A stretch of 64,000 nucleotides of DNA from Maridesulfovibrio sp. (GCF_963666665.1 NZ_OY762999.1:4010001-4074000), one strand, 5' to 3'; counted from the first letter of the stretch, positions 44,960-54,762 are shown. Numbers and translations are program-made. The notes: generated from the sequence alone by a model not told the origin.

Positions 44960-45022
44960 GTTTTTACCTCGCCTTATTTTGAGGCTCCAAAGCGTGAAGC
45001 CGGAGTGTCTTTTTTAAACTGC

Positions 45023-45034
45023 TATACTAGTATA
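45023..45034. promoter_or_regulatory. candidate GntR operator
   Basis: Perfect 12-bp palindrome TATACTAGTATA in the divergent region, about 60 bp before the EamA start and 170 bp before the GntR start. FCD-type GntR proteins commonly bind palindromes of this form. Confidence 0.6.
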
Positions 45035-45202
45035 TCAGTTGTGATTTTAAAAAAAATCAGGGGCTTAATGTAGATAGTCAAGTTCCCTGAATACTGTTGC
45101 GCTACTTTATGTACTAAGCTAACTTACTCATTCGTCAAGGGCAATACTAAAAAAATATGATTTTACAATGGGTTGAAAAGTATGCACCTAGGAGCAGGTT
45201 GA

Positions 45203-45829
45203 ATGTTTACTGATGCTGAGGGATTGTTGCGTGTAACAGTTTATAAAAAACTGCTTGATGATATGAAGTCCGGCAAACTTGAGCCCGGACGCTTGATCAG
45301 TATCAATAAGCTTGCTGCCGAGTTGGAAACCAGTAAAACCCCGCTGCGGGAAGCTCTGCTGCAGCTTCAGGTTGAAGGGTTTGTCTCGATTCTCCCCCAG
45401 CGTGGGATTATTATCAATGCTCTTACACACGAGGATAAAAAAAATATTTTCGAAGTGTGCGGAGGGCTGGAGTATCAGGCGGTCATGTCCATGTTTGACC
45501 TCATTACAAATATAAATATCCATGAGATGGAAATGTTCAATTCCCAGATCATGGCTTCGTCTGAAGGTGCTCAATACGAAGATTGCAACGCCATCAACAC
45601 GAATTTTCATAATGCCTATTTAAAGCTATGCCCAAACAATTACCTCCGCTATCTGCTGGATATAAACCGTACCCGCCTCTTCGTGTTCACGGAAAGGGAT
45701 TGGGGCGAAGCATTCAGGGAAGCCAACTACAAAGAGCATCAGGTAATCATCGACCTGTTCAAGGCAAAAGATAAGTTAAAGCTTGCACGATATGTCCGTG
45801 ATGTGCATTGGGCATATGTGTGGGAGTAA
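45203..45829 (+). CDS. GntR-family regulator with FCD ligand domain
   Basis: 208 residues. An N-terminal winged helix (about 10-72, 'KLAAELETSKTPLREALLQL' with the GntR pattern TPxREAL and 'EGFVSILPQRGIII') is followed by an all-helical FCD domain (about 80-205) whose metal/ligand histidines include 'NFHNAYLKL' and 'YKEHQVII'. FCD regulators respond to small organic acids or amino acids. ATG 45203 has 'gagcaggttg' upstream. The divergent EamA exporter is the obvious target. Confidence 0.92.
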   Translation: MFTDAEGLLRVTVYKKLLDDMKSGKLEPGRLISINKLAAELETSKTPLREALLQLQVEGFVSILPQRGIIINALTHEDKKNIFEVCGGLEYQAVMSMFDLITNINIHEMEMFNSQIMASSEGAQYEDCNAINTNFHNAYLKLCPNNYLRYLLDINRTRLFVFTERDWGEAFREANYKEHQVIIDLFKAKDKLKLARYVRDVHWAYVWE

Positions 45830-45843
45830 TTAGCGATTCCACT

Positions 45844-45876
45844 AAAAAAGGGTCAGCCCAAATGTTGACCCTTTTT
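45844..45876. terminator. terminator between GntR and SulP genes
   Basis: Stem 'aaaagggtca' / 'tgaccctttt' with A-run before and T-run after; works for both convergent genes. Confidence 0.85.
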
Positions 45877-45902
45877 CATCTTTGTATAAATACTTTTCAA
45901 TC

Positions 45903-47507
45903 CTAAAGCGCTTCAAATTCAAGATTTTCAATATATTGGTGATAGTTGTCGATGCCGACAAAGTAGCTGGGATCTTCAAGTATGTTCACCACGCAGATTT
46001 TTTCGGCCCGCTTGATCAAGCGCACGCAATCCTGGCTGAGATGGACAAGGTAGACTCTTTTTCCGGCCCGTTCATACATGGAGGCAATTTTGTTGATTGC
46101 TTCAATGGCGGACTGGTCCATTATCCGGGAATCTTCGAAATCAATGATCACTTTGTCCGGGTCTCCCGACACGTCGAACTTGCTGAGGAACAGAGTGGTG
46201 GAAGCGAAGAACAGCGGACCGTAGATCTGGTAATGCTTGATGCCTTGTTCATCAACCATCTTGCGGGCGCGGATACGCAGGGCGTTTTCCCATGCGAAGA
46301 TCATCGCCGAGATGATCACGCCGCAGATAACGGCAATGGCAAGATCATATTTTACGGTCAGGACCGTAACCAGCACGATGACGGTGACATCCCATTTGGG
46401 AACCTTGTTCATGATGTTGAAGGTGCTCCATGCAAAGGTCTTGATGACCACGATGAGCATAACCCCGACAAGTGCGGCAATGGGAATCTGTTCAATGTAC
46501 TGTGAAGTGAACATGATGAAAAAGAGCAGAGCACCGGCTGCGACAATTCCGGAAAGTCTTCCGCGTCCGCCTGAGGATATGTTGATCATGCTCTGGCCGA
46601 TCATGGCACATCCGCCCATGCCGCCGAATAAACCGTTAACAAAGTTACCGATACCTTGAGCAAGGCATTCACGGTTTCCGCTGCCGCGAGTTTCAGTGAG
46701 TTCGTCAACCAGTGATAAGGTCATCAGGGTTTCGATCAGGCCGATAGCGGCTAAGATCAAGGCATAGGGGGTGACGAAAATGAGGGTGTCCCATGTCAGC
46801 GGTACTTGAGGAATGGCAAAGGAAGGCAGGCCGCCTTTAATACCGGTTCCGCCGTTGGATTGGATAAATGAGAGCACAGTCTGGGTTTCAACCTGCATGG
46901 CAGTGACAAAGATAGAAACCGCAATGATGGCGATCAGTGCTCCGGGTGCTTTTTTATGCAGTCTGGGCACGATGGTCAGGATTGCCATGGTTAATGCAAC
47001 AAGTCCGATCATCAACCAGAGCGGTTGACCCTGCATCCATGTTCCTTCTGATTTGAACATGTTCAGCTGGGAAAGGAAGATTACAATAGCCAGTCCGTTG
47101 ACGAATCCCATCATAACCGATCTGGGAACCATGCGAATGAACTTCCCTAGGCGGAAGAAGCCGGCCATGATTTGAAGAACACCGACTAAAAGCAGGGTAA
47201 AAAAGAGATATTGCAGCCCTGTATATGAACCGGGCTCGCCCAGCGCATTACCTTCCATTACCAGATTGACCATTACCACCGCCATGGCTCCGGTTGCGCC
47301 GGAGATCATGCCGGGTCTGCCGCCCAGAATTGCGGTGATAAAGCACATGAGAAATGCTCCGTACAGCCCGACCATGGGCGGGACGCCTGCGACAAAGGAG
47401 AAAGCAACAGCTTCAGGAACAAGGGCGAGGGCAACAGTAAGTCCGGAGAATATGTCAGCACGGACACTGCCGTTGGAAGGGGAAACAATTGAATTGTTTG
47501 AATTCAC
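45903..47507 (-). CDS. SulP-family anion transporter with STAS domain
   Basis: 534 residues: membrane domain of about 12-14 helices (about 15-400) with 'DIFSGLTVALALVPEAVAFS' at its start, a SulP hallmark, and a C-terminal STAS domain (about 425-520, 'KVIIDFEDSRIMDQSAIEAINKI'). The family carries sulfate, bicarbonate or dicarboxylates across the inner membrane. In a sulfate reducer sulfate uptake would be expected, but bicarbonate is equally possible and no sulfur genes are adjacent. The start is GTG 47507 with 'aagga' upstream. A hairpin leader lies 44-69 bp before the start. Confidence 0.92.
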   Translation of the reverse strand: MNSNNSIVSPSNGSVRADIFSGLTVALALVPEAVAFSFVAGVPPMVGLYGAFLMCFITAILGGRPGMISGATGAMAVVMVNLVMEGNALGEPGSYTGLQYLFFTLLLVGVLQIMAGFFRLGKFIRMVPRSVMMGFVNGLAIVIFLSQLNMFKSEGTWMQGQPLWLMIGLVALTMAILTIVPRLHKKAPGALIAIIAVSIFVTAMQVETQTVLSFIQSNGGTGIKGGLPSFAIPQVPLTWDTLIFVTPYALILAAIGLIETLMTLSLVDELTETRGSGNRECLAQGIGNFVNGLFGGMGGCAMIGQSMINISSGGRGRLSGIVAAGALLFFIMFTSQYIEQIPIAALVGVMLIVVIKTFAWSTFNIMNKVPKWDVTVIVLVTVLTVKYDLAIAVICGVIISAMIFAWENALRIRARKMVDEQGIKHYQIYGPLFFASTTLFLSKFDVSGDPDKVIIDFEDSRIMDQSAIEAINKIASMYERAGKRVYLVHLSQDCVRLIKRAEKICVVNILEDPSYFVGIDNYHQYIENLEFEAL

Positions 47508-47550
47508 GAAAAATCCTTTTAAAACTGGTTGTGATTGTAAAAAACAAAAT

Positions 47551-47576
47551 AGTAGAGACCGCAGGTGGTCCCTACT
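47551..47576 (-). promoter_or_regulatory. leader hairpin of SulP gene
   Basis: Arms 'agtagagacc' and 'ggtccctact' with one non-Watson-Crick pair, 44 bp upstream of the SulP start. A second hairpin 'gctgac' / 'gtcagc' lies at 47594-47610. Role unknown. Confidence 0.4.
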
Positions 47577-47789
47577 GCAAATATAAATTCAAGGCTGACG
47601 TCCGGTCAGCATATGATTTAATGATTATGTTCTCGGAGAGATATATTGAACGAAAATGAAAGCCTGAGCAGTGTGTTTGTATTGCAAAAGCTGACACTTA
47701 TTTACGACAATCGAAGTGGAGTCAACAATTATCATAAATTTAAAAAAGGTAGGGTGGTTGCCGGCCCGTAAAATCAGATACTTGGTTTG

Positions 47790-49712
47790 TTAGTTGCTGT
47801 CATTGTGTTCAGGAATAATTATCGTAAAACAAACCCCTTGGCCGGGTGATGATTCCAACTGTATTGAGCCGCGTAGTTTTTGGGTGACAATATTATATAC
47901 AATGTGCATGCCCAACCCTGTTCCGCCGGCTGCTTGTTTGGAAGTAAAGAAGGGATCATATATTTTGGCCTGTTGCTCTTGTGTCAGGCCTATGCCGTCG
48001 TCTGAATAAATGATTTTAATTTTCTCACTTTCTTTCGATGCCGCAATAGTAATGTGTCCTGAATCTATCCCGCTGAAAGCATGGATCAGCGAATTCATTG
48101 TCAGGTTGGAAATTATCTGCATCAAAAGTCCTGGATACGTTGTTATGATTATATCGGCGGGACAGTCTGTTTTTACAATGTGCCCACTGTTTTTGTAGCT
48201 CGGTTTTAAACTGAGCATGACTTCCTCAAGGTATTCATTGAGGTTGATGGTCCGCAAAGATTCGTTGGTTTGATCCACTGCAACCTGCTTGAAGCTGCGA
48301 ATTATGTCGGCCCCTCTTCTGAGGTTAACCAGCATTGAACGTGTCGCTTCTTCACAATTATTCAGGAAAACTTCAAATTCTCCTTTGGTGAATTTACCTT
48401 CTTCATAGGCTTCCTTTATCTTGCTTACCTGTTCTTCTAGGAAGGTGGCAGTTGTTACACCCAGTCCGAGCGGGGTATTTATCTCATGGGCAACTCCGGC
48501 AACCAGTCCACCAAGTGCGGCCATTTTTTCGGACTGAACAAGTTGATCTTGCGTATTCTGCAGATTTTCAAGGGATAATTTTAATTCGTGGGTTCTTTCC
48601 GCTACACGGGCTTCAAGATTTGCGTTCAGCTCTTCAAGTTGTTCAAATGCAATGTTGATATCTGTAAGATTAATTCCGTTTGCAAAGATAAATATGGTTT
48701 CCCCTTCATCGTCATTAATGGGGGTGATCGTTACTTTTAGATAGGTGCGTGTGTTGTTGTCTGCAATGAGTTTCATATCGAAACTGGAGCTTGAACCGTT
48801 GCCAGCGTTTTTGACTGCCTTTTTAATGGTTTCAGCTGATTCTTGATCGATATTAGGGAATATGTCTTCAAGTTTGCAGTTAAAAATTTGAGGGGTTGAA
48901 AGTTTAGACATTTCAAGCACGGCTTTGTTGGCTTGAAGAATCGAGCCGTCCATATCTAAAATGATCAGCAATTCTTTAGACTGCTGAAATATTTCTCGCA
49001 TGGTTGCTTCGTTTTTCGAAATTATTGAAGAAGCTTGAACAGACCTCTTGATAGATAGAAATGAAAGTAAGGATATGATGCTAAGAACTCCCAACGTGGC
49101 AAGAAACATCTTTTGTGTTTGTTGTATGGCATTTTCATCTATATCGTGAATGTATGCTCCGGTTCCGATAATCCATTTCCATGGTTTGAAACGTTTAACG
49201 TATGATATTTTTGCATAGATTATATTTTTATCATCCTGCCATTGCCAGTGGTAAGGTATGTATGCAGTTCCTGTCTTCTTGGTTTCAGAAACCATTTCAA
49301 TAAATAATTTCTTGCCTTTGGCATCTTGGTAATTCGTAACATTTTCCCCATTCAGTTTAGAAACGTAAGGGTGCATTACCATATGCGGATGGTAATCCAT
49401 GATCCAAAAATAATCCTTGCCGGATGCTCCAAATCTAATTTCAGATATACTTTTGATTGCATTTTCCTGAGCTTCTGATTCCGACATTTCTCCTCTTAAT
49501 TGTTTTTCGTGATAGAAGTTCAGTGTGTTCCATGCGATGTCGGTGGCGTCCCGTAATGCTTCTTTGCGTTTATTCAGCAGAGCATTATATGTTTCCGGTA
49601 ATTGTACAAAAACAACTACTCCCAAAAATAAAATGACTGAAGATACTATGGGAATAGTGATTTTAACCCATAATGAATCAGCTATTTTCGCAATTTTCTT
49701 GAAGATAGGCAT
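47790..49712 (-). CDS. Cache-PAS sensor histidine kinase
   Basis: 640 residues: membrane helix (about 14-33), single Cache domain (about 40-190, 'FGASGKDYFWIMDYHPHMVMHP' read in two parts), second helix, PAS (about 235-350), coiled coil, HisKA with 'GGLVAGVAHEINTPLGLG' and HATPase ('DDGIGLTQEQQ', 'GTGLGMHIVYN'). The H-box form HEINTP places it with the PAS-type kinases rather than the EIRTP ones elsewhere in this window. It starts two bases after the stop of the response regulator, with 'aggaa' upstream, so the two form an operon. Confidence 0.92.
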   Translation of the reverse strand: MPIFKKIAKIADSLWVKITIPIVSSVILFLGVVVFVQLPETYNALLNKRKEALRDATDIAWNTLNFYHEKQLRGEMSESEAQENAIKSISEIRFGASGKDYFWIMDYHPHMVMHPYVSKLNGENVTNYQDAKGKKLFIEMVSETKKTGTAYIPYHWQWQDDKNIIYAKISYVKRFKPWKWIIGTGAYIHDIDENAIQQTQKMFLATLGVLSIISLLSFLSIKRSVQASSIISKNEATMREIFQQSKELLIILDMDGSILQANKAVLEMSKLSTPQIFNCKLEDIFPNIDQESAETIKKAVKNAGNGSSSSFDMKLIADNNTRTYLKVTITPINDDEGETIFIFANGINLTDINIAFEQLEELNANLEARVAERTHELKLSLENLQNTQDQLVQSEKMAALGGLVAGVAHEINTPLGLGVTTATFLEEQVSKIKEAYEEGKFTKGEFEVFLNNCEEATRSMLVNLRRGADIIRSFKQVAVDQTNESLRTINLNEYLEEVMLSLKPSYKNSGHIVKTDCPADIIITTYPGLLMQIISNLTMNSLIHAFSGIDSGHITIAASKESEKIKIIYSDDGIGLTQEQQAKIYDPFFTSKQAAGGTGLGMHIVYNIVTQKLRGSIQLESSPGQGVCFTIIIPEHNDSN

Positions 49713-49714
49713 AG

Positions 49715-51286
49715 CTATTCCTGTGAGCCTGAGTATTTTTCTTTTACTTTCAAAATATTCTCAAACTGTTCTTCAAATATATCGACAAGGTTGGGGTCGA
49801 ACATTTTTCCCTTTTCCCCAATGAGGAATTTTAAAGCTTCTTCAGCAGACCATGCCCTTTTGTAAACCCGGTCACTGCATAGGGCGTCAAATACATCTAC
49901 AATGTTTGTTATGCGTCCTTCGAGAGGAATATCCTCTCCTTTGATTCCTCTCGGATATCCGTTCCCGTCCCAATGCTCATGATGTGTGTATGCTATGTCG
50001 GCGGCTATTTTCAGTAATTGCCTTTTGGATGATTTAAAGAGTTTATACCCAATACTGGTATGAGTCTTCATGATCTCGAATTCTTCATCATTAAGTTTTC
50101 CCGGTTTTAGAAGAATACTGTCTGAAATACCGACCTTTCCAATATCATGCATGGGTGAAGCCTGCTTTAATCTATTTGCGTCTATAGATGACATCCCTGC
50201 TGCAATGCCAATTATGTAACTATATTCTGCTACACGTTCTACATGGTAGGCAGTTTCTTTTGATCTGGTTTCGATGATTTCACCTAATCGATAAATTACT
50301 TCAGTTTGTGTCTCCTGTATTTCTTCGTTTAAATATGCATTGTCCAATGCAATTCCTACATTATTGGTAAATACAGTTAATAGGTCGTTGATTTCTTCAA
50401 TGTTTTGAGCTCTGCAATCTTCAAGATAAATGACGTGGTGCTTATCTGACTGGGTAGGAAAATATCCGATGAAATCCTCACCTACAAAAGCACTTTTTTT
50501 AGATTTTACTGATTCATTCAGAAGAGTAAGCACCTTTTCACTGATTTGAGGATCTTCGTTGCTATCTCCATATTTTCCTGTTCCGGTAAGAACACTCCAT
50601 ATTTTATTTGTGCCGTCACTCATGGCAGCAGCAAAATTCTTCTTCGAATGAACGTATAATGAGTTGTGCATGCTGAACATTGCTTCTATCTGGGTAAGAA
50701 CACCTTTCGCCAGCGTGCTGATGGAGTGTTGTTGAAAAAAATCAGCTGAAGCATCTATTATGTATCTTAATCCGATCCGCTGTTTATCCAATGCAGAAAG
50801 GTCCCTGTATGAGCGTATCGCTGTATAGACTGTGCTGAACAGGCGTTGCGTTGTTAATTCTGTTTTGTGCTTGTAATCGTTGATATCGTATTCAACAATT
50901 ACCTTGCGTTCCGGAGCTTGTCCCGGTTGTCCGGTTCTAAGTACGATGCGGATGTTTTTATTTTTTAATTCGTTTCTGATGGCATCGGCACAATCCAGCC
51001 CGGCATGAGGTGTTTCCATGACCACATCCAGCAGAACGACTGCTATATCCGTGTGTTGCCTAAGTATCTCCAAGGCTTCGAGTCCTGAATAAGCGGAGAG
51101 GAATTCCAGTCCGGCGCCCTCAAATTTAAAATCATTCAGAACCAGTCTTGTTGTTGTGTGAACTTCTTTTTCATCGTCAACTATCAATACTTTCCATAAG
51201 TTCTGGGTGCTTGGCTCTTCGACTTCTACTTCGTCTTCCAGAAAGAGATCGTCACTGTCGCTGAATAATAAATCGTCCTTCCCCAT
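49715..51286 (-). CDS. response regulator: REC-DUF3369-HD-GYP
   Basis: 523 residues. An acidic N-terminal tail of about 28 residues precedes a receiver (about 30-150, 'VLIVDDEKEVHTTTRL', acceptor in 'VVLLDVVMETPHAG'), then DUF3369 (about 170-320) and HD-GYP (about 330-515) with 'MHDIGKVGISD', 'THHEHWDGNGYPRG' and 'VDVFDAL'. All catalytic residues are present, so it should degrade c-di-GMP when controlled by the kinase encoded next. ATG 51286 follows a full 'aaggagg'. It is followed by the Cache-PAS kinase gene. Confidence 0.94.
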   Translation of the reverse strand: MGKDDLLFSDSDDLFLEDEVEVEEPSTQNLWKVLIVDDEKEVHTTTRLVLNDFKFEGAGLEFLSAYSGLEALEILRQHTDIAVVLLDVVMETPHAGLDCADAIRNELKNKNIRIVLRTGQPGQAPERKVIVEYDINDYKHKTELTTQRLFSTVYTAIRSYRDLSALDKQRIGLRYIIDASADFFQQHSISTLAKGVLTQIEAMFSMHNSLYVHSKKNFAAAMSDGTNKIWSVLTGTGKYGDSNEDPQISEKVLTLLNESVKSKKSAFVGEDFIGYFPTQSDKHHVIYLEDCRAQNIEEINDLLTVFTNNVGIALDNAYLNEEIQETQTEVIYRLGEIIETRSKETAYHVERVAEYSYIIGIAAGMSSIDANRLKQASPMHDIGKVGISDSILLKPGKLNDEEFEIMKTHTSIGYKLFKSSKRQLLKIAADIAYTHHEHWDGNGYPRGIKGEDIPLEGRITNIVDVFDALCSDRVYKRAWSAEEALKFLIGEKGKMFDPNLVDIFEEQFENILKVKEKYSGSQE

Positions 51287-51808
51287 GATACCTCCTTAGA
51301 TAAAATGGGTCATTACTTCCAGTTTGTGTTGGTATTATCAGTATACCATAGCAGTAGATAATATGTAAGCAGGATGCATTTTCTGGCTGCATATAGTTGG
51401 TGTTATTTACTGTTTTCTTTTTACTGCTTTGTCTGGATTAATTTTAAAAAAAGGGTAAGTTTTTTTCGATAAACAACTCTTGTAAGAGGTTAAATATCGC
51501 AAATTGTAAAAAGTAGAGCCCTTGCGGTTGACCGTCGGGATTATCTGGATTAATAAACCGCCCCAAAGGGCTATCAGCTCCACTCAGCCTGTCTAAAACA
51601 TTCCTTTTCCCCGTTAACAACGTTGAAACGTCTGTGCCGCAGTGTCCGTCTCTCCGGGAGGACCGGCTGAAAGGTCATTTTTAATTTCCGTAGCCCTGTA
51701 TTCTATTAGGAAGGGTCGCCTGACCGGGTGACTCGTTTTCATTTTTTATTTATGCTGGTTCCGTGTAGCTGTTGTGGAACCGGAATTGTTTCAAGGAGTT
51801 ACAGCAAC
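51287..51808 (+). promoter_or_regulatory. 522-bp intergenic region with structured leader candidate of NSS transporter
   Basis: The left part (51287-51510) is AT-rich and probably carries promoters of both divergent units. From 51517 the sequence becomes GC-richer and self-complementary: AGCCCTTGCGGTT (51517-51529) pairs with AACCGC and AAGGGCT (51556-51572). Further short stems occur at 51645-51664, 51661-51676 and 'ggttcc' / 'ggaacc' just before the ribosome site. No known riboswitch class is recognised. Confidence 0.4.
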
Positions 51809-53317
51809 ATGCAGAAAAGAGAAACATGGGGTTCACGTACAGGCTTCATCATGGCCGCAGTGGGGTCCGCAATTGGATTGGGAAACATCTGGCGTTTTCC
51901 GTACATGGTTTATGAAAACGGCGGCGGCGCATTCCTTATTCCTTATTTTGTGGCCATGCTTGCCGCAGGTATGCCTTTCATGATTCTTGAATTTGGTCTG
52001 GGCCAGAAATTCAAGGGCTCAGCTCCCAAGGTTTTTTCCTCCATTTCCAAAAAATGGGAATGGCTCGGCTGGTGGCAGGTTATGGTGTCTTTCATTATCA
52101 CCACTTATTATGTTGTAGTCGTGGCTTGGGCCATCAACTATTTCCTGCTTGCCTTTAATCAGGGCTGGACTGCCTCGCCCAAGGATTTCTTTTTCGGTGA
52201 ATTCCTCGGCCTGACCGATTCTCCCATGAACATGGGCGGTGTGCAGACTTCAATCCTTTACGCCACAGCCGCTGCATGGTTGATGACTTATGCGGCTGTT
52301 TTTACCGGGGTTAAGAGCGGTATTGAACGGATCAGCAAGATCTTCATGCCTTTGCTTTTCTTGCTTGTATTCATCTTCATCGGCAGAGGGTTGATGCTGC
52401 CCGGTGCTGCTGATGGTCTGGAATGGTTGTTCAAGCCAGATTTCAACGCCATTATGGACGGAAAAGTCTGGGCTGATGCTTTCGGCCAGATTTTTTACAG
52501 CCTGTCCATCGGCTTTGCGATCATGATTTCTTACTCAAGTTATCTCTCCAAGGATTCCGACATCACCAACAACGCCTGTATGACCGTTTTTATCAACTGC
52601 GGTTTCAGTGTCATTTCCGGGATCATGATTTTCAGTGTCCTCGGTTACATGGCTCATCAGCAGGGCGTACCGGTTAGTGACGTTGCCGGTTCCGGTGTCG
52701 GACTTGCCTTTATCACCTTGCCTACCGCTATCAACCTGATGCCTGCTCCTGCGTTTTTCGGAACCCTGTTCTTCCTCGCACTTACTGTAGCCGGTCTGTC
52801 TTCCATGATCTCTCTTGCCGAGGTTGTTGTTGCCGCACTTATCGATAAGATGAGTGTTTCACGTAAGGTTGCAGCTACTGTTTTATGTGTGCTTGGTTTT
52901 CTGGTCAGCATCGCCTTCACCACTGGCGGCGGACTGCTCCTGCTTGATATCGTAGACCACTTTATTAATAACTTCGGTATCCTTATGGGCGGATTTATTG
53001 AGATCCTTTTTGTGGCTTGGTTCTGCAAACTCGATGACCTGCGTAATCATGTAAACCTTACTTCCGAAATTAAAGTTGGCGCACTGTGGATGAACAGTCT
53101 CCGTTTTGTGGTTCCCGCAATGCTCGGCTTTATGCTGATTTCAAACTTTGTAGGAGATCTTTCCAAAAACTACGGCGGTTACTCTACTGCGGCTACTGTT
53201 GCATTCGGTTGGTCTACAATTGTTATCTGCCTGATTTTCGGTCTGGTTTGTGCCCGCAGTGACGGTGGATTCGTCAATGTAACCGGTATCAACAGAAACT
53301 TTCTGAAAAGGAGATAG
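51809..53317 (+). CDS. NSS-family sodium-dependent amino-acid transporter
   Basis: 502 residues from ATG 51809 ('aaggag' ten bases upstream); the frame is open from 51728 but the extra N-terminus is not conserved-looking. Twelve membrane helices with the NSS signature 'GLGNIWRFPYMVYENGGGAF' in helix 1, and 'ADAFGQIFYSLSIGFAIM' in helix 6. Sodium-coupled uptake of a neutral amino acid is expected; the substrate is unknown. The MetS small subunit follows after two bases, as in methionine/alanine transporters of the MetPS type. Confidence 0.93.
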   Translation: MQKRETWGSRTGFIMAAVGSAIGLGNIWRFPYMVYENGGGAFLIPYFVAMLAAGMPFMILEFGLGQKFKGSAPKVFSSISKKWEWLGWWQVMVSFIITTYYVVVVAWAINYFLLAFNQGWTASPKDFFFGEFLGLTDSPMNMGGVQTSILYATAAAWLMTYAAVFTGVKSGIERISKIFMPLLFLLVFIFIGRGLMLPGAADGLEWLFKPDFNAIMDGKVWADAFGQIFYSLSIGFAIMISYSSYLSKDSDITNNACMTVFINCGFSVISGIMIFSVLGYMAHQQGVPVSDVAGSGVGLAFITLPTAINLMPAPAFFGTLFFLALTVAGLSSMISLAEVVVAALIDKMSVSRKVAATVLCVLGFLVSIAFTTGGGLLLLDIVDHFINNFGILMGGFIEILFVAWFCKLDDLRNHVNLTSEIKVGALWMNSLRFVVPAMLGFMLISNFVGDLSKNYGGYSTAATVAFGWSTIVICLIFGLVCARSDGGFVNVTGINRNFLKRR

Positions 53318-53319
53318 AT

Positions 53320-53415
53320 ATGGAATTCTCAGCAATCATCATGATGCTTTTCGGACTCGGTATCACTTGGGGCGGCGCTTATGTCTGCTTCCGTATCACC
53401 TTCAAGAATCAGTAA
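53320..53415 (+). CDS. MetS-family small subunit of NSS transporter
   Basis: 31 residues with ATG 53320 and 'aaaggag' upstream. One hydrophobic helix ('SAIIMMLFGLGITWGGAYVC') then Phe-Arg-Ile-Thr. This is the size and pattern of MetS, the tiny membrane subunit needed by some NSS carriers. It starts two bases after the transporter stop and is followed by a terminator. Confidence 0.88.
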   Translation: MEFSAIIMMLFGLGITWGGAYVCFRITFKNQ

Positions 53416-53440
53416 ATTACATAGTTAAATAGAATTGATT

Positions 53441-53475
53441 CAGCCCTCCTGCACTTTTGTGTGGGAGGGCTTTTC
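53441..53475 (+). terminator. terminator after NSS-MetS
   Basis: Stem 'agccctcc' / 'ggagggct' followed by T-rich DNA, 26 bp past the metS-type stop. Confidence 0.8.
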
Positions 53476-53674
53476 TTTTGCATTGGTATGTTTTCGGAAT
53501 CGCACAAATTGTTTTCGATTTGGGGAAATCAGTAAAAATCTTGCTTTGAATCCAATAGTAACTGTAACATTACCTTTACTGTTTTGTGACTGGTTGGTGG
53601 TGTGCCGCTTTATGTGTGTCTGTAACAACTTCCTGAATTGTTGGATTATTTGTTACAAAAATATGGAGTTTGTC

Positions 53675-54733
53675 ATGAAAAGGATTCTTGTATTTGCTTT
53701 GCTGACTGTGTTTGCTCTGGCCGGAACCGCTCAAGCGGAGACTCTGAAGCTGTTAACCTGGAAAGGGTATGCACCCCAGAAATTGATCGACACTTTTGAA
53801 AAGGAAACCGGAATCAAGGTCGAAGTGACCTTTTCCAACAACGAGGAAATGATTGCCAAGCTGCGGGCCACCCGAGGTGCAGGTTTTGACCTTGCCCAAC
53901 CTTCACAGGACCGTATCTCTTCAGTACAGAAAAAGTATAACCTGTATCAGGCTATGGATTATTCCAAGCTTGATTCCAGTCTGTTTATCCCTTCCATGCT
54001 CACTGCGGTTAAAGCCAACACCCTTGTTAAAGATGAATCTTACGCAGCTCCTTTCTGCTGGGGGACATCCGGCTTGATCGTGAACAGTGAAAAGGCGCCG
54101 AACGCGGATTCCTTTAAGGCTCTGATTGATCCCAAGTACAAAGGGCGTGTGAGCTATCGCCTCAAGAGACCTACACTCATCGCCATGGGTTTTGCCCTCG
54201 GTTATGATCCTTTCGCTCTTTATGATGATCCCAAAGCTTACAAAGCCATGCTCGACAAAATCGCCGAGACTATGATCGAAGCTAAGCCCATTGTTAAAAA
54301 TTATTGGGCTAACGGTGATTCTCTTCTTGAATCCATGCGTTCCGGTGAAGTCTTTGTCGCTATGGCCTGGGACGCCGGTGGATGGAAGCTGCATGCTGAC
54401 AACAAAGCCATTGATTTCAAGGCACCCAAAGAAGGCGCTCTCGGCTGGATCGATACTTTTGCAATTCCTGCCAAGGCTAAAAACGTTGAAGCCGCCTACA
54501 AGTGGATCAACTTTATGATGAAGCCTGAAAATGCCGGTTACTTCTCCTCCAAGGAAAAATATGCAACCGCGTCCAAGGATGCTCTGAAGTTCACTGAGAA
54601 GGCTGTTGCTGCTAATTTTGCACGTTCTTTTCCTCAGGCAGTTATCGATAATATTAAATGGTATCCCCCGGTGCCTGCCAAGCTGGAAAGCATGGAAGGT
54701 AAGATTCTTGATAAGATCAAGGCTGCCAACTAG
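53675..54733 (+). CDS. potD: polyamine-type ABC transporter substrate-binding protein
   Basis: 352 residues from ATG 53675, placed by GGAG seven bases upstream; ATG 53663 is in frame but its own ribosome site is poor. A signal peptide (about 1-21, 'ILVFALLTVFALAGTAQA') is followed by the PotD/PotF-like mature part 'LKLLTWKGYAPQKLIDTFEK', 'FDLAQPSQDRI' and 'GSLGWIDTF'-like C-terminal region (read as 'GALGWIDTFAIPAKAKN'). It binds substrate in the periplasm for the PotABC transporter encoded behind. Spermidine/putrescine is the usual ligand, but glycine betaine-like or opine ligands cannot be excluded. Confidence 0.88.
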   Translation: MKRILVFALLTVFALAGTAQAETLKLLTWKGYAPQKLIDTFEKETGIKVEVTFSNNEEMIAKLRATRGAGFDLAQPSQDRISSVQKKYNLYQAMDYSKLDSSLFIPSMLTAVKANTLVKDESYAAPFCWGTSGLIVNSEKAPNADSFKALIDPKYKGRVSYRLKRPTLIAMGFALGYDPFALYDDPKAYKAMLDKIAETMIEAKPIVKNYWANGDSLLESMRSGEVFVAMAWDAGGWKLHADNKAIDFKAPKEGALGWIDTFAIPAKAKNVEAAYKWINFMMKPENAGYFSSKEKYATASKDALKFTEKAVAANFARSFPQAVIDNIKWYPPVPAKLESMEGKILDKIKAAN

Positions 54734-54762
54734 GCACCTCTGTTGAAATAACATTCTCTGCT

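Noticed and set aside
45882..46505. A 207-codon plus-strand open frame
   Set aside because: Antisense of the SulP transporter.
51640..51680. Possible glycine riboswitch before the NSS transporter
   Set aside because: A 'ctctccggg...aggac' stretch is superficially similar, but the partner GGAGAG strand and the conserved core are missing.
53921..54754. A 277-codon minus-strand open frame
   Set aside because: Antisense of the polyamine-binding protein, which has signal peptide, family motifs and operon context.
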